Below, piece by piece: positions 35,594-45,221 of a stretch of 64,000 nt of DNA. The stretch spans positions 124,001 through 188,000 of the forward strand of contig NZ_RYFW01000003.1 of assembly GCF_004138335.1 (NCBI RefSeq). Reading direction: 5' to 3'. Position 1 is the stretch's first letter. Each line of letters begins with the position of its first letter. The stretch comes from Peristeroidobacter agariperforans. GTDB taxonomy: Bacteria > Pseudomonadota > Gammaproteobacteria > Steroidobacterales > Steroidobacteraceae. The notes below the pieces were generated by a model. It did not search any database and had not been told where the DNA came from. It saw nothing but the letters and a program-made list of their open reading frames with translations. The position numbers and the translations under genes were made by a program.

Positions 35594-37548
35594 TACGCGC
35601 GATCAGCAACTCGCTGGTGGCGACGATAGCGATGTCGTGGGCCACGGCGGTGGCGTCAGAGCCCGTTGCGCTGGACACTGCTGCTGCTTCGAGCCGGCTC
35701 GATGCTGCTGATCTGCACGCGTGGCTCGACGGCATCGTTCCTTACGCGCTCGATCGTGGTCGCATCGCGGGCGGAGTCATCGTGGTCGTGCAGGACGGGC
35801 GCGTAATTCTGAAACAGGGCTACGGCTATGCCGACGTAGCAGATCGCGTTCCGGTGGATGCCGAGCAAACACTGTTTCGCATCGGGTCCGTCTCCAAACT
35901 GTTCACGTGGACCGCGGTGATGCAACTGGTCGAGCAGGGCAAGCTCGACCTCGATCGCGACATTGCGGAATACCTGGATATCGAAATGTCCGACGGGTTC
36001 GAGCAACCAATCACCATGCGCCACCTGATGATGCATACGGCGGGGTTCGAGGAACGACTGAAGGGAACGGTGGTGGCCCATCCTGAGGAATTCCCGGCGC
36101 TGCGAGCGTATGTGAAAGCGTCGATGCCCGCGCGAATTGCGCCTCCTGGAAAAATTCCCGCCTACAGCAACTATGGCGCGGCGCTGGCTGGCTATGTGGT
36201 CGAGAAGATCAGCGGCGAAACGTTCGATGATTATCTACAGCGCGCCGTGTTTGCTCCGTTGGGAATGACGAACTCCACGTCGCGCCAGCCACTGCCACCA
36301 GCGCTCGCGACCCACATGTCGCAAGGCTATAAGGTTGCCACGCAGTCGCCATGGTACTTCGAACTGATCCCCGCGCCCGCGGGCGGGATCAGCGCCACTG
36401 GCGCGGACATGGCGCAATTCATGATCGCGCATCTTGCAGCGGCCCGGGACGCCGACAGCGTGCTGCTACGAGCGGCGACGGCGCACACATTCCACGACTC
36501 CATTTCGAAGCCCATGCCGGGATTGAGCGGCGGTGTCAGTCTGGGAATCGTGGTGAACAGTGAACATCCTCGCATCATTGGTCATGGCGGGAACACGCAG
36601 GTATTTCATAGTGACCTGAAGCTGTTCATGGAAAACGGGGTGGGCTGGTTCGCAGCATTCAACAGCACCGGCGCGGGCGGCGCCGTTCACGATCTGCTGA
36701 AGTCTTTGAGTGGAGGCTTCACGCGCCGCTACTTCGCCCGCGGCGGCGATACTGACGTGGAGCCCACGATGCCGACTGCAGCGGAGCATGGACGGCAACT
36801 GGCGGCCGCTGGAAAGTACGAGCGCTCGCGCGGACGAGCCGACACATTTTTCGGCAGCCTCTCCAGCCTGGTCGGGCAACAGTCCATCACGCTCAACGCC
36901 GACAACACGATCAGTATTCCTTCCGCTGTTGGCCTGGATGGCGTGCGCAAGCGCTGGCGTGAAGTTGCGCCCTATGTGTGGCGGGAAGTCGGCGGAACGC
37001 AGCGGCTCGTTGCTCGTATCGATGCCGGGCAGGTCAAAGCCATTGGCATGGACTCGCTGGCGGGCACGGGCATCCTGTTGCCGGTGCCCACCTGGCGATC
37101 GTCGGGATGGATATTTCCGGTGCTGTTCACAGCGGTGGCGGTGCTCGTCGTGGCCGCGATCTGCATGCCTGTCGCCGCGCTCGTGCGGCGACACTATCAA
37201 TCTCCATTGACTTTGCCACCGCCCGCATCGCCGGCCCGCGTGCTGAGCCGCGTTGCTGTAATCGCCAATCTTTCGCTACTGGCCGGCTGGGTTGTTGTAC
37301 TGCGCAAGGGCTTGAACGACTTCTCGCTGTTCACGAGTGAGCTCGATGTTTGGTTGAGGCTTCTGCATCTCATCGGTGTGGCCGTGGCGATGCTGTCCAT
37401 CGCGGCTGTCTGGAACGCCTGGTTGAGCTGGCGCAGTCCCCATCCGCGCGCGATGCGCATCGGCAACAGCGCGATCGCCGCTGCCTGTTGTGTGGTGGCC
37501 GCCTTCGCGTTCGCCTTCAATCTCGTGACGCTCGGCCTCGATTACTGA
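35590..37548 (+). CDS. Serine hydrolase (beta-lactamase/S12 family) with C-terminal membrane helices
   Basis: The 652-aa protein has a signal peptide, then the S12 domain with SVSK at about residues 100-103 (nucleophile Ser and Lys), AYSNYG (YxN) near 196 and GHGGN as the KTG equivalent. The C-terminal third has a linker and about four hydrophobic helices (IFPVLFTAVAVLVVAAICMP, LSLLAGWVVVLR, LIGVAVAMLSIAAVW, AACCVVAAFAFAFNLVTL). Members cleave D-amino-acid peptides, esters or beta-lactams. In this locus a D-aminopeptidase role is plausible inference. Confidence 0.88.
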   Translation: MIRAISNSLVATIAMSWATAVASEPVALDTAAASSRLDAADLHAWLDGIVPYALDRGRIAGGVIVVVQDGRVILKQGYGYADVADRVPVDAEQTLFRIGSVSKLFTWTAVMQLVEQGKLDLDRDIAEYLDIEMSDGFEQPITMRHLMMHTAGFEERLKGTVVAHPEEFPALRAYVKASMPARIAPPGKIPAYSNYGAALAGYVVEKISGETFDDYLQRAVFAPLGMTNSTSRQPLPPALATHMSQGYKVATQSPWYFELIPAPAGGISATGADMAQFMIAHLAAARDADSVLLRAATAHTFHDSISKPMPGLSGGVSLGIVVNSEHPRIIGHGGNTQVFHSDLKLFMENGVGWFAAFNSTGAGGAVHDLLKSLSGGFTRRYFARGGDTDVEPTMPTAAEHGRQLAAAGKYERSRGRADTFFGSLSSLVGQQSITLNADNTISIPSAVGLDGVRKRWREVAPYVWREVGGTQRLVARIDAGQVKAIGMDSLAGTGILLPVPTWRSSGWIFPVLFTAVAVLVVAAICMPVAALVRRHYQSPLTLPPPASPARVLSRVAVIANLSLLAGWVVVLRKGLNDFSLFTSELDVWLRLLHLIGVAVAMLSIAAVWNAWLSWRSPHPRAMRIGNSAIAAACCVVAAFAFAFNLVTLGLDY

Positions 37549-37566
37549 CCTTCACTGGAAGCCATC

Positions 37567-38706
37567 ATGACCATGCATCGCTCACGACGTTCGTTCTTGC
37601 AGTCCGCCGCCGCGGCCGCCATCGCGGCGCCGATGATCAATCTCGCGGCGTTTCCGGCGTTCGCCAGCAGCGACCGGAAATACTCCTCACGTGTCATGAA
37701 GATCATGGAGCGCGCGCTGGTGATCGACATGCTCGGCGTAGTGAAGCTGAGCTTGTCGCTCGAGTACTGGAAGCAGCGCATGCCCGAACAGGATATACAG
37801 TGGTTGCGCGAGTCCGGCGTCACCGTTCTGCATAACGCCGTCGGCTCGGGCGGGCCCGATGCGCATGCCAATGCAATGACGTTTTTCGGCTTGATGAACG
37901 GCTTCATCGCGCGCAACAGCGACATACTCAAACTCGTCGACCGCGCCGCTGACATCGACAAGGCCAAGGCGGAAGGAAAGATCGCAATCATCCTGGGTCT
38001 GCAGAACGCGGAGCACTTCCGCACCCCTGCGGATGTGAAGCCATTCCACGACCTGGGCCAGCGCTGCGCCCAGCTGACATACAACACCCAGAACTACTAC
38101 GGCTCAGGATCCACCGAGCGCGGCGACGGCGGCGTGAGCGGCGCAGGCGTGCGGCTGATCCAGAAGATGAACGAGGTCGGCATGCTGGTGGATGTTTCCC
38201 ACTGCGGCGATCGCACCACACTCGATGCAATCGAGTTGTCCAAGCAGCCGATTGCGATCACGCATTCGAACTGCCGGGCGTTGAATCCCAATCCCCGTAC
38301 CAAGACCGACGAGGCGATCAAGAAGCTGGCGGCGGCCGGTGGCGTCATGGGCATCACCGGCGTGCGGAATTTCGTGCGCGATCGCGAGCCCACCACCATC
38401 GAGCACATGGTGGATCACATCGATCATGTGGTGAAGATCGCCGGCATCGAGCACGTGGGGATCGGCACGGATGCCGATCTGAACGGGCACGACGATTTGC
38501 CGCCGGAGCAGATCAAGCTGGCCAAGTCGCTCTACGACTCCAGTTATGGCTTCCGTGACAAGCTCGACACGGATGGATTCGACGACCCGCTGCGGTTCTA
38601 CAACCTCACGGAGGTGCTGATTCGCCGCGGCTACAGTGATGCGAATATCGAGGCGATTCTCGGCGGCAACTTCCGACGGTTGCTCGGACAGGTTTGGGGC
38701 GCGTGA
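37567..38706 (+). CDS. Membrane-dipeptidase (M19) family protein, atypical metal site
   Basis: The 379-aa protein has a twin-arginine-type signal (RRSFLQSAAAAAIAAP). M19 segments are visible: VDVSHCGDRTTLDAIELSKQPIAITHSNCRAL (two metal-site His regions), GGVMGITGVRNF, and HVGIGTDADLNGHDD. The usual N-terminal DGHND motif is replaced by VIDMLGVVKLS, and the bridging Glu region reads GLQNAEHF, so the two-zinc site appears incomplete. It may be a divergent dipeptidase or a binding protein. It sits 18 bp after the serine hydrolase in one operon. Confidence 0.82.
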   Translation: MTMHRSRRSFLQSAAAAAIAAPMINLAAFPAFASSDRKYSSRVMKIMERALVIDMLGVVKLSLSLEYWKQRMPEQDIQWLRESGVTVLHNAVGSGGPDAHANAMTFFGLMNGFIARNSDILKLVDRAADIDKAKAEGKIAIILGLQNAEHFRTPADVKPFHDLGQRCAQLTYNTQNYYGSGSTERGDGGVSGAGVRLIQKMNEVGMLVDVSHCGDRTTLDAIELSKQPIAITHSNCRALNPNPRTKTDEAIKKLAAAGGVMGITGVRNFVRDREPTTIEHMVDHIDHVVKIAGIEHVGIGTDADLNGHDDLPPEQIKLAKSLYDSSYGFRDKLDTDGFDDPLRFYNLTEVLIRRGYSDANIEAILGGNFRRLLGQVWGA

Positions 38707-38713
38707 GCTGCGC

Positions 38714-39481
38714 ATGAAGCGGTTCGATGGACAACTGGCTGTTGTTACTGGCGCCGCAAGCGGGATTGGTTGGGCGATCAGCGAGCAACTCGCGAGCGGC
38801 GGCGCTCATGTCGTGCTCGCGGACTTGAACGCCGACGCTGCCGAAGCGAAGGCAGCACAGCTGCGAGAGGCTGGATATCACGCGCGCTCGGCAGCGGTCG
38901 ACGTGAGTGCTCCTCACGACGTGCAGCGCTGGGCGGATGACATCGTGGCAGCCGACGGCACTCCGCAGATCCTCGTGCATAGCGCGGGTGTCGGCGTAGA
39001 GCGGGCATTTCTCGAAACAACGATCGAGGAATGGGAACGCATCATTCGCGTCGATCTCACCGGCAGCTTCCTCGTGTCGCAGACGCTGGCTCGCCATATG
39101 ATTCGCGCCGGCTACGGACGCATCGTGCTGCTCGCATCGACAGCTGGTTTGCGAGGCGGTGTCGGCAGGGCCGCCTACGGCAGCGCCAAGGGCGGAGTCA
39201 TCACGCTGACCAAAGTCATGGCGGTCGAGCTTGCACGCTACGGCATCACAGTGAATGCGCTCGCTCCGGGCGCCATAGAAACCGAGTTGGTCGCGGTCAT
39301 GCATTCGCCACGGACGCGACAGACGTATCGATCGAGGATTCCATTGGATCGTTATGGCACGCCGGCGGAGACCGCCGCCTCAGCGATGTTTCTTTGCAGC
39401 CGCGAGGCTGCGTATGTCACGGGACATGTCCTGGCCGTCGACGGTGGATTCCTCGCGGCCGGCCTGATGAACGACGCATAG
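38714..39481 (+). CDS. Short-chain dehydrogenase/reductase
   Basis: The ATG at 38714 gives 255 aa. Classical SDR motifs are TGAASGIGWAIS (cofactor loop), HSAGVGVERAF (NAG-like), SRIVLLAS-type strand (GRIVLLASTAGLRGG, catalytic Ser), YGSAKGG (YxxxK) and APGAIETELV. An Asp after the second strand (LADLNADAA) favours NAD(H). It probably oxidises or reduces a hydroxy or keto product of this locus. It lies 7 bp after the dipeptidase gene. Confidence 0.92.
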   Translation: MKRFDGQLAVVTGAASGIGWAISEQLASGGAHVVLADLNADAAEAKAAQLREAGYHARSAAVDVSAPHDVQRWADDIVAADGTPQILVHSAGVGVERAFLETTIEEWERIIRVDLTGSFLVSQTLARHMIRAGYGRIVLLASTAGLRGGVGRAAYGSAKGGVITLTKVMAVELARYGITVNALAPGAIETELVAVMHSPRTRQTYRSRIPLDRYGTPAETAASAMFLCSREAAYVTGHVLAVDGGFLAAGLMNDA

Positions 39482-39490
39482 GTAGCACAC

Positions 39491-41596
39491 ATGAAAAAAT
39501 ATCTGGCACGCCAGTCGGCGATGGGGATGTGTTTGATGGCGCTTGGCGCTGTCGCCACCGGCGAGCCGCTTGCGCCCGCATCGCTCAATGCATTGCAAGT
39601 CATCGAGGACGTCGAAATCTCACCTGATGGCAGCCGTGTGGTTTATGAGCTCACCCGCACCGATGTGGCGCAGGATAAGTATGAGCGCGATCTGTGGCTG
39701 ATCGAAGGCGAGAAGGATCCACGGCCATTCGTGACGGGCGCGGGCGATGACTCGCGGCCGCGCTGGTCGCCCGATGGCAAACGGCTTGCGTTCGTCTCGA
39801 CGCGGCAGGGGCGCCCACAGATCTTCGTCTTGGAAATGTCGGGTGGCGAAGCCTGGCGCCTGACCAACGAACCGAGCGGCGTGGGCGGGTTCGCATGGGC
39901 TCCGGACAGCTCGCGCATTGCCTATCTCGCTCGTCCTGCGATGCCGGCGCCCAAAACTGCCGCCAAGAATGCGCCGGCAGGCGCCGACCCGGCGATCCTC
40001 GCTCGCACGCGCGCACTCGTTACCGATCGGCTGTTCTTTCGAATGGATGGCGTGCCCGGCTTTCTGCCAGATGGGCGCTCGCAATTGTTCGTGACCGAGG
40101 CACGGCCGAATGACGCTGCACGCATTGGGCCACTGACCGACGGTCATGCCGAGCCTTCGGAGCCGGTTTGGTCGCCCGACGGTCAGTGGCTTTTTTTCAG
40201 CGCGATGCCGACGACGTGGGAAGCGGAAGTGGAGTTCGACACGGAGCTATACCGCGTGCCCGCGGCTGGCGGTGCAGAGCCCGAAGCGATCACTGCGCAC
40301 AAGGGCAACGACGACGCAGCGATCGTCTCGCGCTCGGGGCTGCTTGCCTTAACGGGCCATGATGCGGGCAATCCGCACAAGAGCGCCTATCAGACGGAGC
40401 TCTATGTGATGAAGCCCGACGGCACGGGCCGTCGCACGTTGACCCGCGCTTTCGATCGCAATGTCGGCGAGGTGCAAGGCACCGATGCAGCATGGCTGCA
40501 CGGGTTGGGTCAGCGCGTGGCGTTCACGCCGAACGGTAAGGAGCTGCTATTTCTTTCCGGCGACGATGGGCTCACCAGGCTGTATCGGGTCGACGTAGAT
40601 GGCGGCGAAGTCCGCGAAGTGCCAAACCTCATGCGAGGCGATCTGCGCGAGATCAGCGTCGCCGACAACGGGAAGATGGCGACGATCTTCGGCTCGCCGA
40701 CGCAACCTTTCGAAGTGTGGACCAGTGACGGCGTGGGTAAGCCCTGGCGTCAGCGCACCGGCCAGGCGCTTGCCATGCTGCCCGGCGTGAAGCTCTCGGC
40801 GTACGAGCAGATCGAGACGAAATCGTTCGACGGACAGCGCATCCAGGGCTGGCTCGTCAAGCCGCCTGATTTCGATCCTGCGCGCAAATATCCGCTGATC
40901 CTCTACATTCACGGCGGACCGCATGCGATGTATGGCGAGAACTTCTATCACGAGTTCCAGGTGCTCTCGAACGCAGGTTACATCCTGCTGCTTTCCAATC
41001 CTCGCGGCAGCACGGGCTATGGGCAGGAGTTCGCCAACTCCGTTCAATACACTCATCCGGGCGACGATGCGCATCGCGATCTGATGGCCATCGTGGACGC
41101 GGCTGTCGCGCGCGGCTACGTCGATGAACGTCGACTTGGCATTGCCGGTGGCAGCGCGGGCGGGACGTTGACTGCATGGGCCGTGGGTCGAACGGATCGA
41201 TTCGCCGCGGCGCTGGTCGAGCGGCCGGCAGTCAACTGGTACAGCTTTGTTCCGGGCGCCGATGCCGGCGTCTACTTCGTGCCGCATTGGTTCCGTGATT
41301 TCCCGTGGCGCGATCCGGAGGACTATCTGCGGCGCTCGCCGATCACGCTCGTCGATAACGTGAAGACGCCGGTGCTGGTGATCCAGAGCATCGAGGATTA
41401 CCGCACCACTGTCGATCAGGGCCAACAGTATTACAGCGCGCTCAAGATGTTGGGCAAGCCGGCTCGCCTCGCGCTCTTTCCCTTGTCCTCGCACAGCCTC
41501 TCTCGCAACGGCCCGCCAAGCCAGCGAGTGCAGCGGCTCGAGATCATCCTGCAATGGTTCGATGAGAAGTTGCAGCAGCGGCCCGATCAGACTTGA
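39491..41596 (+). CDS. Exported S9 family prolyl-oligopeptidase-like peptidase
   Basis: The 701-aa protein has a signal peptide, a WD40/TolB-like beta-propeller (SPDGSRVVYELTRTD, RWSPDGKRLAFVSTRQG, VWSPDGQWLFFSA) and a catalytic alpha/beta-hydrolase domain. GGPHAMYGENFYHEFQ, NPRGSTGYGQEFANS, IAGGSAGGTLTAW (Ser nucleophile), VIQSIEDYRTTVDQG (Asp) and SSHSLSRNGPP (His) are all in place. It probably trims di- or oligopeptides in the periplasm. Related S9 enzymes include lasso-peptide isopeptidases found beside FecI/FecR/TonB genes, so that role is a testable alternative. Confidence 0.9.
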   Translation: MKKYLARQSAMGMCLMALGAVATGEPLAPASLNALQVIEDVEISPDGSRVVYELTRTDVAQDKYERDLWLIEGEKDPRPFVTGAGDDSRPRWSPDGKRLAFVSTRQGRPQIFVLEMSGGEAWRLTNEPSGVGGFAWAPDSSRIAYLARPAMPAPKTAAKNAPAGADPAILARTRALVTDRLFFRMDGVPGFLPDGRSQLFVTEARPNDAARIGPLTDGHAEPSEPVWSPDGQWLFFSAMPTTWEAEVEFDTELYRVPAAGGAEPEAITAHKGNDDAAIVSRSGLLALTGHDAGNPHKSAYQTELYVMKPDGTGRRTLTRAFDRNVGEVQGTDAAWLHGLGQRVAFTPNGKELLFLSGDDGLTRLYRVDVDGGEVREVPNLMRGDLREISVADNGKMATIFGSPTQPFEVWTSDGVGKPWRQRTGQALAMLPGVKLSAYEQIETKSFDGQRIQGWLVKPPDFDPARKYPLILYIHGGPHAMYGENFYHEFQVLSNAGYILLLSNPRGSTGYGQEFANSVQYTHPGDDAHRDLMAIVDAAVARGYVDERRLGIAGGSAGGTLTAWAVGRTDRFAAALVERPAVNWYSFVPGADAGVYFVPHWFRDFPWRDPEDYLRRSPITLVDNVKTPVLVIQSIEDYRTTVDQGQQYYSALKMLGKPARLALFPLSSHSLSRNGPPSQRVQRLEIILQWFDEKLQQRPDQT

Positions 41597-41609
41597 CGCG
41601 GCCGGCGGT

Positions 41610-41633
41610 CACGGCGCTCCTCGGAGCGCCGTG
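41610..41633 (+). terminator. Perfect 10-bp hairpin between S9 peptidase and receptor genes
   Basis: CACGGCGCTC and GAGCGCCGTG are exact complements around a CTCG loop, in the 88-bp gap after the S9 peptidase stop. No U-tract follows, so it may be an attenuating or RNA-stabilising hairpin rather than a complete intrinsic terminator. Confidence 0.5.
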
Positions 41634-41684
41634 CCGAAGGCTCGTTCCATCAAACAACAATTCAATTCCGGGCTGGGGGTAGGC

Positions 41685-43874
41685 ATGTCATTCGGGAACA
41701 CGCGCGCTGCTGCGCTAGCGGGCCTGGTGAGCTCGCTGTCATTTGCACCTTTCGCGCTCGCGCAGGTTGAATCGACGCTGGAAGAAGTGGTGGTCACGGC
41801 GCAAAAGCGCTCAGAGAATGTGCAGGATGTGCCTTCGGCCATCAGCGTGCTGCCGCAGGAGCAACTGGAGCGCCTGAATTTGCAGCAGCTCAGCGATTAC
41901 GTCGGCTACGTGCCGGGGTTCACAATGATCGATGCCGGCTATCCTGGCCGTGCGCAGCTCACATTGCGCGGTGTGTCCACCGGTGCTTCCGATAATTCTA
42001 CCGTTGGCATTCATATCGACGAGTCGCCAGTGGGTTCGAGTACTTCGGCCGCGCGCGGCGGCGGCTTGTCGGTTGACCTGTTGCCGTACGACGTTGAGCG
42101 CATCGAAGTGTTGCGTGGTCCTCAAGGTACTCTGTACGGCGCCAGCAGCATGGGCGGCCTGCTCAAATATGTGACGCGCAAACCGGATCTGCGACAGGCA
42201 AGCCTTCAGACGGGGCTCGAGCTCACCACCACTCGTGGCTCCGACGATCTTGGATGGATCGCACGCGCCGGCGGCACTGTGCCGTTGATCGACGATACGC
42301 TCGCCGTGCGGGCGAGCATCTATCGCAAGCAACTGGCGGGGATCATGGATAACGCCGCCAGTGGTCGTAAAGACGAGGACGAGGGAAGGCAGGAAGGCGC
42401 GAGGATGGCTGCGTTGTGGAAGGCGACGGATGCCTTGATTGTCGAGTTCTCCGCGCTCGCGCAAGACACGATGGGCGAGGGCGGTGGACGCACGGTGATT
42501 GTCAATCGCGCCTCCGGGCAACCTCGTTTCGGCGAATTCGTCACGAGCACGGTGCTGCCTCAGTACAGCGATTACAAACTGCGCTTCTATAGCGGCGCAG
42601 CGAGCCTGGATCTCGACTGGGCTGCTCTGGACATATTTTCGAGCTACTCGAAGATCGATGTCGAAGTAGCCGCGGACGCTTCCCTGGTATTCGGCCCATT
42701 CTTTGGACCGGGCATGCTCACGGACCTCAGATCCTTGCATGAAGTCGACAAGCTCACGCAGGAGATCCGCCTCACCTCGCCGGACCAGGGCGCATTCCAG
42801 TGGATGCTCGGCGCCTTCTACACGGATGAGGACACGCGTGCCGCTCAGTTCGGGTCGGTTCGAACTCCCGACGGCTCGTTACTGCCGCCTGCGAACCCGC
42901 TGATCCGCGCCGTACGGCCGGCGTCATATCGAGACCTGTCGGCCTTCGGCAACGTGACCTATCAATTTACGGATCGGTTCGATGTCACTGCCGGGCTGAG
43001 ATATAGCAGCAACGAGCAGCACTTCACGACCGACGGAGGCGGTTTCCTCGTCAACGCTGCGGCGGGCCTTCCTCCAACTGTCATCACTCGGGACACCGGG
43101 CGCTCGTCCGAGGATGTGGTCACCTACATGGTGAGTCCGAGGTTCAGGCCGACCGACGACACCATGCTGTATGCGCGCGTTGCGAGCGGCTATCGTCCGG
43201 GTGGACCGAACCCCGCATTGGATGGACTGGAGCCGAGCTTCGACGCGGATCGCCTGGTCAACTACGAGGTCGGTGCGAAGGCCGATTTTCTGCAGCGGCG
43301 CGCATCCGTTGATCTGGCCTTGTTCTATATCGACTGGACCGACATCCAGCTGCAGCTGAATACGCCCACCAACATCGTCTATCGCGCCAACGGCGGCAAC
43401 GCCATCAGCAAAGGCGTCGAGCTTTCCTCGACATTCATTCCGGTGCCGGGCCTGCGCATCGGCGGCAATCTCGCCTATACGGACGCGAGGCTGCAGGAGG
43501 ACGTTCCGGCGCTACAGGCGCGTGAGGGTGATCGAGTGCCAAGCGTCCCACGCTGGACTGCTTCGCTCACCTCGAGCTACTCGTTTCCGCTTGCGGCCCT
43601 CGCGAACGGTGAGATTGGCTTCGGATACCGGTACGCAGGCGAGACGGAATATCCATTCGAGAGCAATCCGACCAGCTATGCCCTCGATGCCTACTCGCTT
43701 GTGGATGCCTACGCGGCTGCTGCGTTCGAGCGATTCAAGGTGCGTCTGTTCGCCCGGAACTTGCTGGATGAGCGCGCTTACTCGAGCGTGCTGGGCGGCG
43801 GCGGGCCGGGCGCGGTGCAACTGACGCTGGTGCAGCCCAGGACGATCGGAGTCAGCGTGGATCTGACGTTTTGA
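41685..43874 (+). CDS. TonB-dependent outer-membrane receptor
   Basis: The ATG at 41685 gives 729 aa with signal peptide (AGLVSSLSFAPFALAQ), TonB box (LEEVVVTAQKRSENVQDVPSAIS), plug (VEVLRGPQGTLYG-like VERIEVLRGPQGTLYGASS) and barrel ending GVSVDLTF. There is no STN domain, unlike the receptor at 30734, so it transports but probably does not signal. It belongs to the plug type found in catabolic loci of sphingomonads and gammaproteobacteria. Confidence 0.95.
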   Translation: MSFGNTRAAALAGLVSSLSFAPFALAQVESTLEEVVVTAQKRSENVQDVPSAISVLPQEQLERLNLQQLSDYVGYVPGFTMIDAGYPGRAQLTLRGVSTGASDNSTVGIHIDESPVGSSTSAARGGGLSVDLLPYDVERIEVLRGPQGTLYGASSMGGLLKYVTRKPDLRQASLQTGLELTTTRGSDDLGWIARAGGTVPLIDDTLAVRASIYRKQLAGIMDNAASGRKDEDEGRQEGARMAALWKATDALIVEFSALAQDTMGEGGGRTVIVNRASGQPRFGEFVTSTVLPQYSDYKLRFYSGAASLDLDWAALDIFSSYSKIDVEVAADASLVFGPFFGPGMLTDLRSLHEVDKLTQEIRLTSPDQGAFQWMLGAFYTDEDTRAAQFGSVRTPDGSLLPPANPLIRAVRPASYRDLSAFGNVTYQFTDRFDVTAGLRYSSNEQHFTTDGGGFLVNAAAGLPPTVITRDTGRSSEDVVTYMVSPRFRPTDDTMLYARVASGYRPGGPNPALDGLEPSFDADRLVNYEVGAKADFLQRRASVDLALFYIDWTDIQLQLNTPTNIVYRANGGNAISKGVELSSTFIPVPGLRIGGNLAYTDARLQEDVPALQAREGDRVPSVPRWTASLTSSYSFPLAALANGEIGFGYRYAGETEYPFESNPTSYALDAYSLVDAYAAAAFERFKVRLFARNLLDERAYSSVLGGGGPGAVQLTLVQPRTIGVSVDLTF

Positions 43875-43920
43875 CGAGCCAGCAGCAACACCACCCATCA
43901 AGCAACCATAGAAACCGAGG

Positions 43921-45219
43921 ATGAACATGGCGAGATTCTGGATCGGCGCGCTGTTATTGCTCGCGAACACGTCGAGCCTCCACGCGCAGCAGTCCGAGAG
44001 AGCTGGTGACGAACGCACATACGTGCGAGCGGGCCTGCTGCTGGCGGATCCGGCGAGCGGAAAGGTCGAACGGAACAAGACCATTGTCGTAGCGAACGGC
44101 AGGATCGTCGAGATACTGGACGGCGCACGAGGCGAGGGCAATGTCATCGACTTGCGCGATAGCTTCGTTCTGCCGGGCCTCATCGACAGCCATACACACA
44201 TCACGTTCCAGAACGGACCGACTGCGGAACTCGACGCATTGAAAAAAACTACGACGGACCAGGCCCTCAATGGCGTCTTGTATGCGCGCCGCACGCTCGA
44301 AGCGGGCTTCACTACCGTTGCCGATCTTGGCGGCAACCCAAGTGCAGCGCTCGCGCTGCGCGATGCCATTGCGCGAGGAAATTTCCTTGGTCCGCGCGTC
44401 ATTGCGGCAGGGGTCGTCGGAGCGCATGGCGGCCATGCGGATATCCACGGCTATCGTCCGGAGATCCTCACGCAGTTCTCCCCGCCTGGAATGTGCTCGG
44501 GTGCTGATGACTGCAGCCGCGCCGTCAGGCAGGCGGTTCAGCGCGGCGCCGATGTGATCAAGATTGCATCGACCGGCGGAGTGATGACCAACACGGCGGC
44601 CGGGGTCGGGCAGCAGATGTTCGATGGGGAACTCGAGGCCATCGTGCGCTCAGCTCATAGCCTCGGTCGGCGGGTGGTCTGCCACGCCCACGGGACGGAT
44701 GGCATCAACGCGGCCTTGCGAGCTGGGGTGGATGGCATAGAGCATGGTACGTATCTGGACGACGAATCGCTTCGCCTGATGAAAGCGCGCGGCGTATACC
44801 TCGTGCCCACGCTCCTTGCTGGAGACACGGTCCGGCGTCAGGCGCAGACCGCTCCGTGGATGCCGCCCAACGTGAAGAAGAAAGCGCTCGAGGTCGGCCC
44901 AAACATGATCAGTGCACTGCGCCGCGCGAGAGAAGCCGGTGTGAAGGTGGCCTTTGGCACCGACAGCGGCGTGTCCGAGCACGGCATCAACGCACGAGAG
45001 TTCGCGCTCATGGTGCAAGCGGGTTATTCGCCACTGGATGCAATCCGCTCTGCGACGGTCTGGGGAGCCGATCACAATCGAATGAGCGATGAAATCGGCG
45101 CGATCGCTCCCGGCACGGCGGCGGATCTGATCGCAGTGAAGGGCGATCCGTTGCGAGATATCACCGAGTTGGAGCGCGTCAGCTTCGTCATGAGTGCGGG
45201 GCGGGTGGCGAAGCAGTAG
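43921..45219 (+). CDS. Exported amidohydrolase (imidazolonepropionase/Xaa-Pro dipeptidase-like)
   Basis: The 432-aa protein has a signal peptide (IGALLLLANTSSLHAQQ). The metal site is read as GLIDSHTHITFQNGP (HxH), DVIKIASTGGV (Lys, probably carboxylated), VCHAHGTDGINAAL, IEHGTYLDD and VAFGTDSGV (catalytic Asp). Relatives hydrolyse Xaa-Pro or cyclic amides. It follows the second receptor and precedes RidA and MFS genes, so it likely acts on the imported compound. Confidence 0.92.
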   Translation: MNMARFWIGALLLLANTSSLHAQQSERAGDERTYVRAGLLLADPASGKVERNKTIVVANGRIVEILDGARGEGNVIDLRDSFVLPGLIDSHTHITFQNGPTAELDALKKTTTDQALNGVLYARRTLEAGFTTVADLGGNPSAALALRDAIARGNFLGPRVIAAGVVGAHGGHADIHGYRPEILTQFSPPGMCSGADDCSRAVRQAVQRGADVIKIASTGGVMTNTAAGVGQQMFDGELEAIVRSAHSLGRRVVCHAHGTDGINAALRAGVDGIEHGTYLDDESLRLMKARGVYLVPTLLAGDTVRRQAQTAPWMPPNVKKKALEVGPNMISALRRAREAGVKVAFGTDSGVSEHGINAREFALMVQAGYSPLDAIRSATVWGADHNRMSDEIGAIAPGTAADLIAVKGDPLRDITELERVSFVMSAGRVAKQ

Positions 45220-45221
45220 CC

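Noticed and set aside
39491-41596. Lasso-peptide biosynthesis gene cluster
   Set aside because: The FecI/FecR/receptor/S9 set recalls lasso isopeptidase loci, but no precursor, B-type or C-type (asparagine-synthetase-like) gene is present in this window.
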